A stretch of 64,000 nt of DNA from an uncultured Duncaniella sp. (GCA_958352885.1 CATWQI010000006.1:62001-126000), one strand, 5' to 3'; counted from the stretch's first letter, positions 17,169-25,527 are shown. Translations and numbers: made by a program. The notes: a model not told the origin generated them from the sequence alone.

Positions 17169-20100
17169 ATGAAATTAGATACTTTTATCAACAGGCCGGT
17201 GCTGTCAACGGTGATTTCAATTTTCATCGTGCTGCTGGGTCTTATCGGACTTTTTTCATTGCCCGTAACCCAGTTCCCCGACATCGCACCCCCTACCATC
17301 CGCGTTTCCACCACTTATACCGGTGCTAACGCCCAGGCGGTGCTCAACTCCGTGATTGCCCCTCTCGAGGAGTCAATCAACGGTGCCGAGGGCATGACTT
17401 ATATGGAGTCAACCGCCACCAACACAGGTTCGGCTGACATCACAGTGTACTTCGAGCAGGGTTTCAATCCTGACATGGCAGCCGTGGATGTGCAGAACCG
17501 TGTGGCAAAGGCTCAGAACTTGCTTCCCGCCGAGGTAACCCAGGTGGGTGTGCTCACCCAGAAGCGTCAGAGCTCCATGCTCCTCATGGTGGCTCTCTAT
17601 GATACAGGCGACAACAAGTATAACCAGGAATTCATAGACAACTATGCCAAAATCAATGTGATTCCGCAGCTTCAGCGTGTGTCCGGCGTGGGTGACGTGA
17701 TGAGCTTCGGTGCGGACTATTCGATGCGTGTGTGGCTCAAGCCTGAAGTCATGGCGCAGTATGGTCTGATTCCCTCGGATATCACTTATGCTCTTGCCGA
17801 GCAGAATATCGAGGCTGCGCCCGGTGCATTCGGCGAACAGGGTGACCAGAGCTTCCAGTACACTATGAAGTACAAGGGACGTCTCACCACTCCCGAGGAG
17901 TTCGAGGATATAGTAGTGGCAGCCAAGCCTACCGGCGAGGTGCTCCGTCTGGGGGATGTGGCTACCATCGAGCTCGGTCGTGTGACTTACGGTTTCGCCA
18001 ACTCACTTAACGGTCATCCTTCTACCAGCTGTATCGTGTTCCAGACCGCAGGTTCGAACGCGACCCAGATTATCAATGACTGTCTCAAGGTGATAGATAA
18101 TATGAAGAAGGATATGCCTGACGGTCTTGCCGTGGCTATCCCGATGAATAACAATGACTTCCTTGACGCATCAATCCATGAGGTAATCAAGACCCTTATC
18201 GAGGCGTTCATCCTCGTGTTCTTCGTGGTGTATGTGTTCCTTCAGGATATCCGCTCCACTATCATTCCCGCCATCGCCATCCCTGTGGCACTCGTGGGTA
18301 CCTTCTTCTTCATGAACCTTATCGGGTTCTCGCTCAACCTCATTACCCTTTCGGCTCTCGTGCTTGCGATTGCGATTGTGGTCGATGACGCGATAGTCGT
18401 CGTCGAGGCGGTGCATGCGAAACTTGACGTGGGTTACAAGAGTGCCCGCAAGGCGTCGATTGACGCGATGGGCGAAATCGGCGGCGCGATTATCTCAATT
18501 ACCCTTGTCATGATGCTCGTGTTTATCCCGGTGTCATTCATGTCGGGTACCACGGGTGTGTTCTACCGCCAGTTCGGTCTGACCATGGCGATAGCAATCG
18601 GTCTGTCCGCACTTAATGCGTTGACTCTTTCACCAGCCCTCTGTGCGGTGTTCCTCAAGGGTCATGACAACCATGATTCGCTCAAGGAGCGTATGGGCAA
18701 GGCTTACGGAGCCGCAGCCGAGGCAGTTACCGCCAATGCCAAGCGCCGTTTCACCCTTGATCTTCCTCCGTTGATTACCTTTGCGTTCCTTGCCGCCACG
18801 ATTACGTTCATGGTGCTCGGCTGGTACAACATAGAGCATCCTCTGCAGCTTGCCATCGCTTCGGTATGTGCGATTGTCACCATACTCGGAATATTCGGCA
18901 AACGTTTCCACAAGGGCTTTGAGATTGGTTTCGGACGCATCCTCAAGGTTTACAACAAGCTGACCTCATTCTTTATCAATCATAAGATTACCTCGTTTGC
19001 CATCGTAGGTGTGGCTGTAGCCATCCTTGTGTGGCTCATGAGTGTGACCACATCGACCCTTGTGCCAAACGAGGATACCGGAACACTGTTCTGTATGGTG
19101 GATATGCCTCCGGGTACTTCGCAGGAGCGTACCGAGAAGGTCCTTGACCAGCTTGACGAAATTCTTGCGCAGGTTCCTGAGATCGAGTACCGACAGAAGA
19201 TTCTCGGTTACAGCTTCCTGGCAGGTCAGGGTGCCACTTACGGTACATTTATCCTCAAGCTCAAGAACTGGGAGGAGCGTAAGCGTGCCGACCAGACCTC
19301 TGATGCTATACTCGGCAAGCTCTATGCCATGACATCGGTCATAAAGGACGGTCGTGTGATGATTTTCGCGCCGCCTATGATTACCGGTTACTCCATGACC
19401 AATGGTTTTGAAATCAAGATGCAGGACCGCACAGGCGGTGATATCGATGCGTTCTTCGGAGTAGTACAGGCATTCCTCGGTCAGCTCAACCAGCAGCCGG
19501 AGGTGCAGATGGCTTATACTACATTCAACCCCACCTTCCCGCAGTATCTGGTGGATATCGACGCAGCCAAGGCTAAGCAGGCCGGTATCTCTCCGAAGGA
19601 TATCCTCACCACTCTGCAGGGTTACTACGGTGGTATGTATGTGTCGAACTTCAACCGTTTCGGCAAGATTTACCGTGTGATGATGCAGGCTAATCCAGAG
19701 TCACGAATCAATCCCGAGACCCTTTCAGCCATAAAGATCCGCAACGGAAACGAGATGGCTTCGGTGTCAAACTACGTGACCCTCACCAAGGTCTATGGTC
19801 CTGACCTTCTGAACCGATTCAACATGTTCCAGTCCATCTCCGTAACAGGTCAGCCTGCTCCCGGTTATACTTCGGGTGACTGTCTCGCAGTTATCGAACG
19901 AGTGGCGAACGAGACCCTTCCTCCGGGTTATGGATACGAGTACTCCGGTATGACTCGTGAAGAGGCGAGCTCAGGTGCCGGCAGCACCACCGCCATCATC
20001 TTCGGTCTGTGTCTGCTCTTCGTGTACCTGTTGCTTTCAGCGCAGTATGAGAGCTATATCCTCCCGTGGGCTGTTATATTCTCGATTCCGTTCGGTCTGA

Positions 20101-20555
20101 TGGGTACGTTTATCTTCGCCCAGATATTCGATATCTCCAATAATATCTATCTGCAGATTGCGCTCATCATGCTTATCGGTCTTCTCGCGAAGAATGCGAT
20201 TCTTATCGTTGAGTTCGCGGTGGAACGCCGTCGTACAGGCATGTCTATTGTCAACGCTGCCATCCAGGGTGCCACCGCCCGTCTGCGACCCATCCTCATG
20301 ACATCACTGGCTATGATTATCGGTCTGTTGCCTATGATGTTTGCCACCGGTGCGGGCGCTAACGGTAACCGTGCGCTCGGTACAGGCTCAATCGGCGGTA
20401 TGCTTATAGGTATGATACTCCAGGTGCTCATTGTGCCGGCTTTGTTCGTGATATTCCAGAAGATTCAGGAGAAGATTACTCCTCTGAAGTGGGAAGATAC
20501 AGACAATGAGGGCATCGAGAACGAAATCGAGCAGTATACACCTGTGAATGAATAA
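17169..20555 (+). CDS. RND efflux permease (AcrB/HAE1 type) with an internal hydrophobic insert
   Basis: A proton-driven inner-membrane pump that expels drugs or other amphiphiles. At 1128 aa it is longer than E. coli AcrB (1049 aa). The N-terminus, the porter domain repeats and TM4 with the proton-relay acidic pair (AIAIVVDDAIVVVE) are all recognisable. Between TM6 and the second porter half (residues ~500-585) there are about 80 extra residues with two hydrophobic stretches (LITFAFLAATITFMVLGWY and LAIASVCAIVTILGIFG), which may add two membrane helices. The C-terminal half has the usual RPILMTSLAMIIGLLPM. Confidence 0.95.
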   Translation: MKLDTFINRPVLSTVISIFIVLLGLIGLFSLPVTQFPDIAPPTIRVSTTYTGANAQAVLNSVIAPLEESINGAEGMTYMESTATNTGSADITVYFEQGFNPDMAAVDVQNRVAKAQNLLPAEVTQVGVLTQKRQSSMLLMVALYDTGDNKYNQEFIDNYAKINVIPQLQRVSGVGDVMSFGADYSMRVWLKPEVMAQYGLIPSDITYALAEQNIEAAPGAFGEQGDQSFQYTMKYKGRLTTPEEFEDIVVAAKPTGEVLRLGDVATIELGRVTYGFANSLNGHPSTSCIVFQTAGSNATQIINDCLKVIDNMKKDMPDGLAVAIPMNNNDFLDASIHEVIKTLIEAFILVFFVVYVFLQDIRSTIIPAIAIPVALVGTFFFMNLIGFSLNLITLSALVLAIAIVVDDAIVVVEAVHAKLDVGYKSARKASIDAMGEIGGAIISITLVMMLVFIPVSFMSGTTGVFYRQFGLTMAIAIGLSALNALTLSPALCAVFLKGHDNHDSLKERMGKAYGAAAEAVTANAKRRFTLDLPPLITFAFLAATITFMVLGWYNIEHPLQLAIASVCAIVTILGIFGKRFHKGFEIGFGRILKVYNKLTSFFINHKITSFAIVGVAVAILVWLMSVTTSTLVPNEDTGTLFCMVDMPPGTSQERTEKVLDQLDEILAQVPEIEYRQKILGYSFLAGQGATYGTFILKLKNWEERKRADQTSDAILGKLYAMTSVIKDGRVMIFAPPMITGYSMTNGFEIKMQDRTGGDIDAFFGVVQAFLGQLNQQPEVQMAYTTFNPTFPQYLVDIDAAKAKQAGISPKDILTTLQGYYGGMYVSNFNRFGKIYRVMMQANPESRINPETLSAIKIRNGNEMASVSNYVTLTKVYGPDLLNRFNMFQSISVTGQPAPGYTSGDCLAVIERVANETLPPGYGYEYSGMTREEASSGAGSTTAIIFGLCLLFVYLLLSAQYESYILPWAVIFSIPFGLMGTFIFAQIFDISNNIYLQIALIMLIGLLAKNAILIVEFAVERRRTGMSIVNAAIQGATARLRPILMTSLAMIIGLLPMMFATGAGANGNRALGTGSIGGMLIGMILQVLIVPALFVIFQKIQEKITPLKWEDTDNEGIENEIEQYTPVNE

Positions 20556-20591
20556 ATTTATAGTAATCTATCGGATATATAGACATCTGAA

Positions 20592-21977
20592 ATGAAAACC
20601 AAGAATATATCAATGATTCTTGCAGTCGCAGTGAGCGCTACGGCGCTCACCGGCTGCGGAATATACAAAAAATATGATGTCGAGGATGTTGACAGCAAAC
20701 TCGTGAAGGAGTATGCCGCAGCTCTTCAGCAGGAGGAAGATGCCGGGGCATTCGGCAATCTCGCCTGGCAGGAGGTGTTCACAGACCCGATGCTGGTTGA
20801 TTTGATAAATCAGGCGCTTGCCAACAATAAGGATTTGCGCAATGCAAAGCTTAATGTCGACATAGCCCATGCCCAGCTCAAGGGAGCTAAGCTCAGCTAT
20901 CTTCCATCGGTGACTTTCCAGCCCAACGGAGCAGGCGCTTCGTATGCCGGTAACGATATGAACTGGACTTACCAGCTGCCTCTCGCCGTGAATTGGGAGA
21001 TTGACGTGTTCGGCAAAATCCTCAATACAAAGCGTGGCGCACAGGTTGCAGAGATGCAGACCAAGGCTTACGAGCAGGCGGTGCGTTCGCAGATTATTGC
21101 CGGCGTAGCCCAGTGCTATTATACCATTTCCGCTCTTGAAAGCCAGCTAAAGCTGAGCCGCGAGACTGCTAAGCTCTGGAACGAGAGTGTGAACGTGATG
21201 AAGAATTTGAAGGAGGCAGGGCGTCTGCGTGAGGATGCCGTGGTGCAGAGCCTGGCGCAGTATTACAGCATCGAGGCTACCATTACTGATGTGGAGCTGT
21301 CGCTGCATGAGGCAAACAATACTCTGTCACTGCTTCTGAATGTGATGCCGCAGACCTGGAGCGTCTCTCCCGATGCTGTGCTCAATGTGCCAGAGATGCG
21401 CCGTACCGCCATCCCTATGGCAGAGCTTGCCGCCCGTCCTGACGTGCGTGCTTCGGAGATGGGTCTCGCAGTGGCCTACTATACCACCGCTTCCGCCCGT
21501 GCCGCTTTCTATCCAAGTATCAATATCACTGCTAACGGCGGTTTCACCAATCTGCTTGGCTCGTTCGTACAGAATCCCGGGGATTGGTTTATCCAGCTTG
21601 CCGGCAGCCTGACCGCACCATTGTTTGCCCGCGGACAGAATATAGCCCGTCTTGAGGCAGCAAAGGCACAGCAGCAGCAGGCGCTCAATAATTTCGAGTA
21701 TACGCTTATGAGTGCGGCTGCCGATGTGAGCGATGCCCTTACCGCTTACGAGAAGAGCATGCAGAAGCAGCAGTGGCTTACTCTCCAGGTTGAGAATCTG
21801 GTGAAGTCGGTCGACATAACCAATGAACTTCTTCTCTTTGACGGTTCTACCACATATCTGGAGGTGCTGACTGCCCAGAAGAATCTGCTGAGCGCCCAGA
21901 CAGCCCAGATTACTACAAATCTCACAGCTGTCCGCTCGATTATCAACCTTTACCAGAATCTGGGCGGTGGTCGATAA
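20592..21977 (+). CDS. RND efflux outer-membrane factor (TolC/OprM, NodT type)
   Basis: A 461-aa outer-membrane lipoprotein that forms the exit duct of the tripartite pump. The signal peptide ends in TALTGCGIY, so the Cys near residue 22 is probably acylated. Two repeated helical/beta halves follow, with typical motifs (LINQALANNKDLRNAKL near residue 75 and YLEVLTAQKNLLSAQ near residue 425). It directly follows the permease, and the LpxA-like gene begins 46 bp later, perhaps on the same transcript. Confidence 0.93.
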   Translation: MKTKNISMILAVAVSATALTGCGIYKKYDVEDVDSKLVKEYAAALQQEEDAGAFGNLAWQEVFTDPMLVDLINQALANNKDLRNAKLNVDIAHAQLKGAKLSYLPSVTFQPNGAGASYAGNDMNWTYQLPLAVNWEIDVFGKILNTKRGAQVAEMQTKAYEQAVRSQIIAGVAQCYYTISALESQLKLSRETAKLWNESVNVMKNLKEAGRLREDAVVQSLAQYYSIEATITDVELSLHEANNTLSLLLNVMPQTWSVSPDAVLNVPEMRRTAIPMAELAARPDVRASEMGLAVAYYTTASARAAFYPSINITANGGFTNLLGSFVQNPGDWFIQLAGSLTAPLFARGQNIARLEAAKAQQQQALNNFEYTLMSAAADVSDALTAYEKSMQKQQWLTLQVENLVKSVDITNELLLFDGSTTYLEVLTAQKNLLSAQTAQITTNLTAVRSIINLYQNLGGGR

Positions 21978-22023
21978 GACTGCTGACAGTTGAAAAGTCT
22001 TACAAACTAACACATGAAAAATT

Positions 22024-22812
22024 ATGATTAGCGAAAAAGCTCACATCGACCCTTCCGCCAAGATTGGCGAGAATGTGAAAATACATCCGTTTGCCTATAT
22101 CGACAAGGATGTGGAGATAGGCGACAACTGTGTCATCATGCCTTTCGCAAGCATTATCCGCGGCACACGCATGGGTAAGAACTGCAAGGTGTTCCAGGGT
22201 GCGATAGTAGGTGCCGACCCTCAGGATTTCCGATGGAAGGGCGGCTTTACTTACTGCTACATCGGAGATGATGTGACCATACGCGAGAATGTGATTATCA
22301 ACCGAGGGATTGATTCCGAGGGTGGCACACGTATCGGTAGCGGTTCGTTCCTGATGGCAAACTCGCATGTCGGGCATGATTCCCACCTCAAAGGAAAGGA
22401 TGTGCTCGGTAATAATGTGTCAGTGGCAGGCGACGTTGAGATAGGCGAGTGCTCTATACTCTCATCGAGCGTTGTGGTCCATGAGAACAGCCGTATCGGT
22501 GACTGGGTGCTCGTGAAGGGCGGTTGCCGTATCACAGGCAATGTGCCACCGTATTGCATCATGGCTCATAATCCGACATCTTACTTCGGTGTTAACGCTA
22601 TGATTCTACGCAAGCAGGGTATGAGCGAGGCTCGTATCGATGATATAGCCAAGTGTTACCGTCATGTATACCAGACGGGCACATCGGTGTTTAATGCGAT
22701 GCGACGTATCGAGGCTGACGTGGAGGAGACTCCGGAACGCCAGAATATACTTGATTTCATCAATAGTGTGAATCTCCGTATAGTGGCAGTTCCGAAGGAT
22801 TTGGAGGAATAG
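22024..22812 (+). CDS. LpxA-like UDP-GlcNAc O-acyltransferase
   Basis: A left-handed beta-helix acyltransferase of 262 aa, the usual LpxA length. Hexapeptide repeats cover residues ~2-185, a helical C-terminal domain follows, and GVNAMILRKQGMS matches the LpxA family. The likely catalytic histidine is in NSHVGHDSHL; VVVHENSRIG and VPPYCIMAHNPTSYFGVN fit LpxA well. LpxA transfers a hydroxyacyl chain from ACP to UDP-GlcNAc in lipid A synthesis. Here it stands outside the usual lpxD-lpxC/fabZ-lpxA cluster, so it may be a paralogue rather than the housekeeping enzyme. Confidence 0.85.
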   Translation: MISEKAHIDPSAKIGENVKIHPFAYIDKDVEIGDNCVIMPFASIIRGTRMGKNCKVFQGAIVGADPQDFRWKGGFTYCYIGDDVTIRENVIINRGIDSEGGTRIGSGSFLMANSHVGHDSHLKGKDVLGNNVSVAGDVEIGECSILSSSVVVHENSRIGDWVLVKGGCRITGNVPPYCIMAHNPTSYFGVNAMILRKQGMSEARIDDIAKCYRHVYQTGTSVFNAMRRIEADVEETPERQNILDFINSVNLRIVAVPKDLEE

Positions 22813-22891
22813 CCCGGATTCTTGTATATGCCGGAGGTACGGGAACTGTAAAGGATTCCGTATAGCCCGGGCGTAATAGATAAATCTGTAA

Positions 22892-22939
22892 AATCAGCCG
22901 TGGCGCAGTCAGCGATGACTGTCTCACGGCTGATTTTTT
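22892..22939 (+). terminator. Intrinsic terminator after the LpxA-like gene
   Basis: An outer stem pairs AATCAGCCGTG (22892-22902) with CACGGCTGATT (22925-22935). An inner stem pairs CAGTCA (22906-22911) with TGACTG (22916-22921) around GCGA. Six Ts follow (22934-22939). This is a strong plus-strand terminator for the efflux/LpxA transcript. Confidence 0.85.
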
Positions 22940-22968
22940 GCTTTATCCGTTCAAAATCATTATTTTTG
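22937..22968 (+). promoter_or_regulatory. Promoter of the XRE-Panacea-toxin cassette
   Basis: -33 TTTG (22937-22940), a 20-nt spacer, and -7 TATTTTTG (22961-22968). The -33 box is the end of the T-run of the preceding terminator. The leader would be ~95 nt and contains the palindromic operator. Confidence 0.7.
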
Positions 22969-22996
22969 CGATGTTTGATTAAAGATTATGTAAATT

Positions 22997-23046
22997 TAAT
23001 CTCAATTGAGATTACATGCAGATATAAAAGTTAATTAATAATCTCA
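22997..23046. promoter_or_regulatory. Likely XRE operator: 18-bp perfect palindrome plus a half-site
   Basis: TAATCTCAATTGAGATTA at 22997-23014 is a perfect palindrome. Its half-site TAATCTCA recurs at 23039-23046, 42 bp further on (about four helical turns). The position in the leader of the XRE gene suggests autoregulation, as is usual for toxin-antitoxin and phage-type repressors. Confidence 0.6.
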
Positions 23047-23066
23047 GTTAGGAATAATTAATAAAT

Positions 23067-23423
23067 ATGGTTGAAAGAATAAAATCCCTTATTTCTCACT
23101 TGGGATTATCTACGAGGGGTTTTGCTCTAAATTGTGGAATTCGCCAAAATACGTTGAGCAATCAACTAAATGGCGTTAGAGAATTATCACTATCAACTAT
23201 TACGGCGATACTGTCTGCTTACCCAAATGTCTCCTCGGAATGGATTATGAGGGGGGAGGGAGAGATGTTTAAAGTAGAGGCTACGGATATAAATGCGGAT
23301 AGAGTGCTTAAATTGGTAGATACCATCTCCAGTCAGCAAGAGGCTATCAACGCTAAATCGGAAACGATAGCATTATTGAATGAGAGAATAAAGGAATTAG
23401 AAAACCAACTTAAATACAAATAA
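23067..23423 (+). CDS. XRE-family HTH regulator with C-terminal coiled coil
   Basis: A 118-aa DNA-binding protein. The helix-turn-helix covers residues ~5-60 (STRGFALNCGIRQNTLSNQLNG is the recognition region, and the SSEWIMRGEGEMF stretch is typical of Bacteroidales phage-type repressors). Residues ~78-117 form a heptad-like coiled coil for oligomerisation. It is the first gene of a compact unit with the Panacea antitoxin (42 bp downstream) and the putative toxin. It probably represses its own promoter through the palindrome at 22997. The coding sequence is more AT-rich than the neighbouring core genes. Confidence 0.85.
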   Translation: MVERIKSLISHLGLSTRGFALNCGIRQNTLSNQLNGVRELSLSTITAILSAYPNVSSEWIMRGEGEMFKVEATDINADRVLKLVDTISSQQEAINAKSETIALLNERIKELENQLKYK

Positions 23424-23465
23424 ATTTTTCGATTTAAAAGAATATTAGTAAACTAAAAAAGTATT

Positions 23466-23909
23466 ATGGCATATAATGTTTACGATATAGCGAACCTAAT
23501 ATTAAGACTCGCTAATAACGGATATGGCTCGGAACCCATATCAAATATGAAGCTTCAAAAATTGCTCTACTATGAACAGGGCTACCACCTCGCCTGCTTC
23601 GACGAGCCTCTCTTCAACGAAGATATTGAAGCGTGGAAATTCGGTCCAGTCGTGCCTCAGATATATGAGAAGTATAAGTGTCATCAGGACCAGCCTATAA
23701 TGCCGGAAGACGGTGAAGTGCAAATATCAGGACAGCATTACGAGCTGTTCTACAACGTCTTTACATTCTTCAACAAGTATTCCGCATTCGGGTTAATGGA
23801 GAAAACCCATAATGAGTTACCATGGCTTGAGACGTCAAAAAATGGCTCGGAATTCAATCATGTCATACCAAAAGCTTTGATTTCCGAATTTTTTAAGACC
23901 GTTTTGTGA
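23466..23909 (+). CDS. Panacea/SocA (DUF4065)-domain antitoxin
   Basis: A 147-aa single-domain protein of the Panacea family (also called DUF4065 or SocA-like). Family marks are YDIANLILRLAN at the N-terminus, ISNMKLQKLLYYEQGYHLA (residues ~25-43), the EAWKFGPVVPQIYEKYK motif (residues ~56-72) and the end helix. Proteins of this family are antitoxins that pair with many unrelated toxins; SocA also acts as a ClpXP adaptor in Caulobacter. Its stop codon overlaps the ATG of the next gene by one base (TGATG), the arrangement expected for an antitoxin-toxin pair. Confidence 0.88.
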   Translation: MAYNVYDIANLILRLANNGYGSEPISNMKLQKLLYYEQGYHLACFDEPLFNEDIEAWKFGPVVPQIYEKYKCHQDQPIMPEDGEVQISGQHYELFYNVFTFFNKYSAFGLMEKTHNELPWLETSKNGSEFNHVIPKALISEFFKTVL

Positions 23910-24358
23910 TGGCTAAAAGGACTCAAAAGAAACCTTTCGCTGAAATACTGTCTGACCTGAAAAAGGAATCTGCCGGTCTTGTGCCGGTGGAAGAGATGCG
24001 CCCGAACCCTGCCACCAACTATCCCTTGTTCAGCTTCAAGTATCTCAAGGACAGGACACACCGGGATTGCAACGAAAGCGTGTTCTTTATTAGGTTCCTT
24101 GAGAGGTTGAATAAGCTATCCTCTCTCGGATGGCGAGAAATTGAAAAATCGGATAGGCATTCTTTCGGGACGGAAAAGATAGGCATTTCGGAAGTGAAGC
24201 CCGACGTAGAATTGCCAAAAGTGTTTGAGAACCAAAAGGACTTTACCGTGTTCCGGGCGACAGGAGACAACCACGTATTCGCGGGAATAAGGGAGTTTAA
24301 TACCTTTCATATATTTTATATTGAATCCGAATTCGGTGCTTTGTACGACCATGATTGA
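23909..24358 (+). CDS. Putative toxin of the Panacea pair, unclassified
   Basis: A 149-aa soluble protein with no signal peptide or membrane helix. The N-terminal ~30 residues are Lys-rich; the rest is a mixed alpha/beta domain. The C-terminal motif has the pattern FTVFRATGDNHVFAG, REFNTFHIFYIE and ends in YDHD, with conserved-looking Arg, His, Asp and Tyr that could be catalytic. I do not recognise a named toxin family. Toxin identity is inferred from the one-base overlap with a Panacea antitoxin and the small size. I chose the ATG at 23909 for this overlap; a GTG three bases earlier is also possible. Confidence 0.65.
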   Translation: MAKRTQKKPFAEILSDLKKESAGLVPVEEMRPNPATNYPLFSFKYLKDRTHRDCNESVFFIRFLERLNKLSSLGWREIEKSDRHSFGTEKIGISEVKPDVELPKVFENQKDFTVFRATGDNHVFAGIREFNTFHIFYIESEFGALYDHD

Positions 24359-24420
24359 CAGATGCTTCTCATGAGTAACATTATTCCAGCTATAATACAA
24401 TAATCTAAGATAACCACATT

Positions 24421-24819
24421 ATGAAAAGATTTCTAATTGCATTCGTTTTACTGCTCGCAATGGTAGGAGCGTTTGCCCAATCTCAGGATGAAAATCGTGT
24501 TTACTGCGAACTCGTAGGAAGCCCCGGTCTGTTTAGTTCAAAAGTGAAGGTCACGATAGACTTTGGACAGGAAACCTCTTTTTGGAAAGGAAGCAAAGAC
24601 CAGCAGCTCGTTGATGCTGACGGTAACGACATAAAGTTTAACTCCATGGTCGACGCTATGAACTTCATGGGAAAGAATGGCTGGAAGTTTGTGCAGGCAT
24701 ACACTATCGGTGACGGCGAGAACGGATATGTTTACCGTTGGCTGCTGTACAAAGATGTTAAGGATGACTCAGAAGTTCTTGAAGGATTCATGACCAAAGA
24801 GCAATTCAAGAATAAATAA
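24421..24819 (+). CDS. Small exported protein, conserved hypothetical
   Basis: A 132-aa protein with a clear signal peptide (MKRFLIAFVLLLAMVGAFAQ) and a compact domain of ~110 residues, with VKVTIDFGQ, FNSMVDAMNFMGKNGWKFVQAY and a YVYRWLLYKD strand. I have seen similar short exported proteins in Bacteroides genomes without a function. It lies 62 bp after the toxin candidate and shares its AT-richer composition, so it may have arrived with the islet, but nothing shows a functional link. Confidence 0.7.
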   Translation: MKRFLIAFVLLLAMVGAFAQSQDENRVYCELVGSPGLFSSKVKVTIDFGQETSFWKGSKDQQLVDADGNDIKFNSMVDAMNFMGKNGWKFVQAYTIGDGENGYVYRWLLYKDVKDDSEVLEGFMTKEQFKNK

Positions 24820-25002
24820 TAGCTCGTGTCACAGAGAACTTGGTTATTTTCATTATAGGAATTGTTGAATACGTCCTTTTCGCTAACATTTCCGAATTAT
24901 TGTCGGCTTGAATTTGCTCCTGATGCGATCTTTAAGGCGTTAGAGCCGGTATGTAGTGTCCGGGGTGAATAGAGGTGTAATTTATATAGAAAACAAGACT
25001 AC

Positions 25003-25485
25003 ATGAAACATAAGAAGCATAAGATACTGTTTGTGTGTCTGGGGAATATATGCAGGTCCCCGGCAGCTGAAGGTGTGCTGCGCGAGATGGTGACTGATGC
25101 CGGATGCGCTGATGACTGGGTGATTGATTCGGCGGGGACCGGCAGATACCATATAGGTGAATTGCCTGACCGCAGGATGCGTGTGCATGCCCGTCAAAGA
25201 GGGATTGAGCTGACTCACCGGTGCCGTCAGGTCACGGTGTCGGACTTTGACGAGTTTGACCTTATAATAGGTATGGATGCGAACAATCTTAGCAATCTGC
25301 GGGCTTTGGCTCCGTCGCCCGAGGCTGAGCGCAAGATAGTGCCCATGGCGAGTTTCTTCAATCCGGGGAACCGCTGGGATTATGTGCCTGACCCTTACTA
25401 TGAGGGAGCCGAGGGGTTCGAACTGGTGCTTGATCTGCTTCAGGAGGGGTGTCGTAATCTTCTCGACAGGTCGGTTGAGCTGTGA
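25003..25485 (+). CDS. Low-molecular-weight protein-tyrosine phosphatase
   Basis: A cytoplasmic phosphatase of 160 aa. The P-loop CX5RS motif is clear (FVCLGNICRSP, residues ~9-19), the general-acid Asp is in DPYYEG (residues ~129-134), and the overall length is normal. In many bacteria such enzymes act on tyrosine-phosphorylated kinases controlling polysaccharide export; no tyrosine kinase gene is adjacent here. The cytidine deaminase gene follows 42 bp later. Confidence 0.93.
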   Translation: MKHKKHKILFVCLGNICRSPAAEGVLREMVTDAGCADDWVIDSAGTGRYHIGELPDRRMRVHARQRGIELTHRCRQVTVSDFDEFDLIIGMDANNLSNLRALAPSPEAERKIVPMASFFNPGNRWDYVPDPYYEGAEGFELVLDLLQEGCRNLLDRSVEL

Positions 25486-25527
25486 CTCCGGGATTGAGAG
25501 TGTAATTACTGAAAAATCAAAGCTACG

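Noticed and set aside
21327..22013. 228-codon minus-strand open frame over the outer-membrane factor gene
   Set aside because: Antisense to a conserved TolC-type protein and no recognisable domain.
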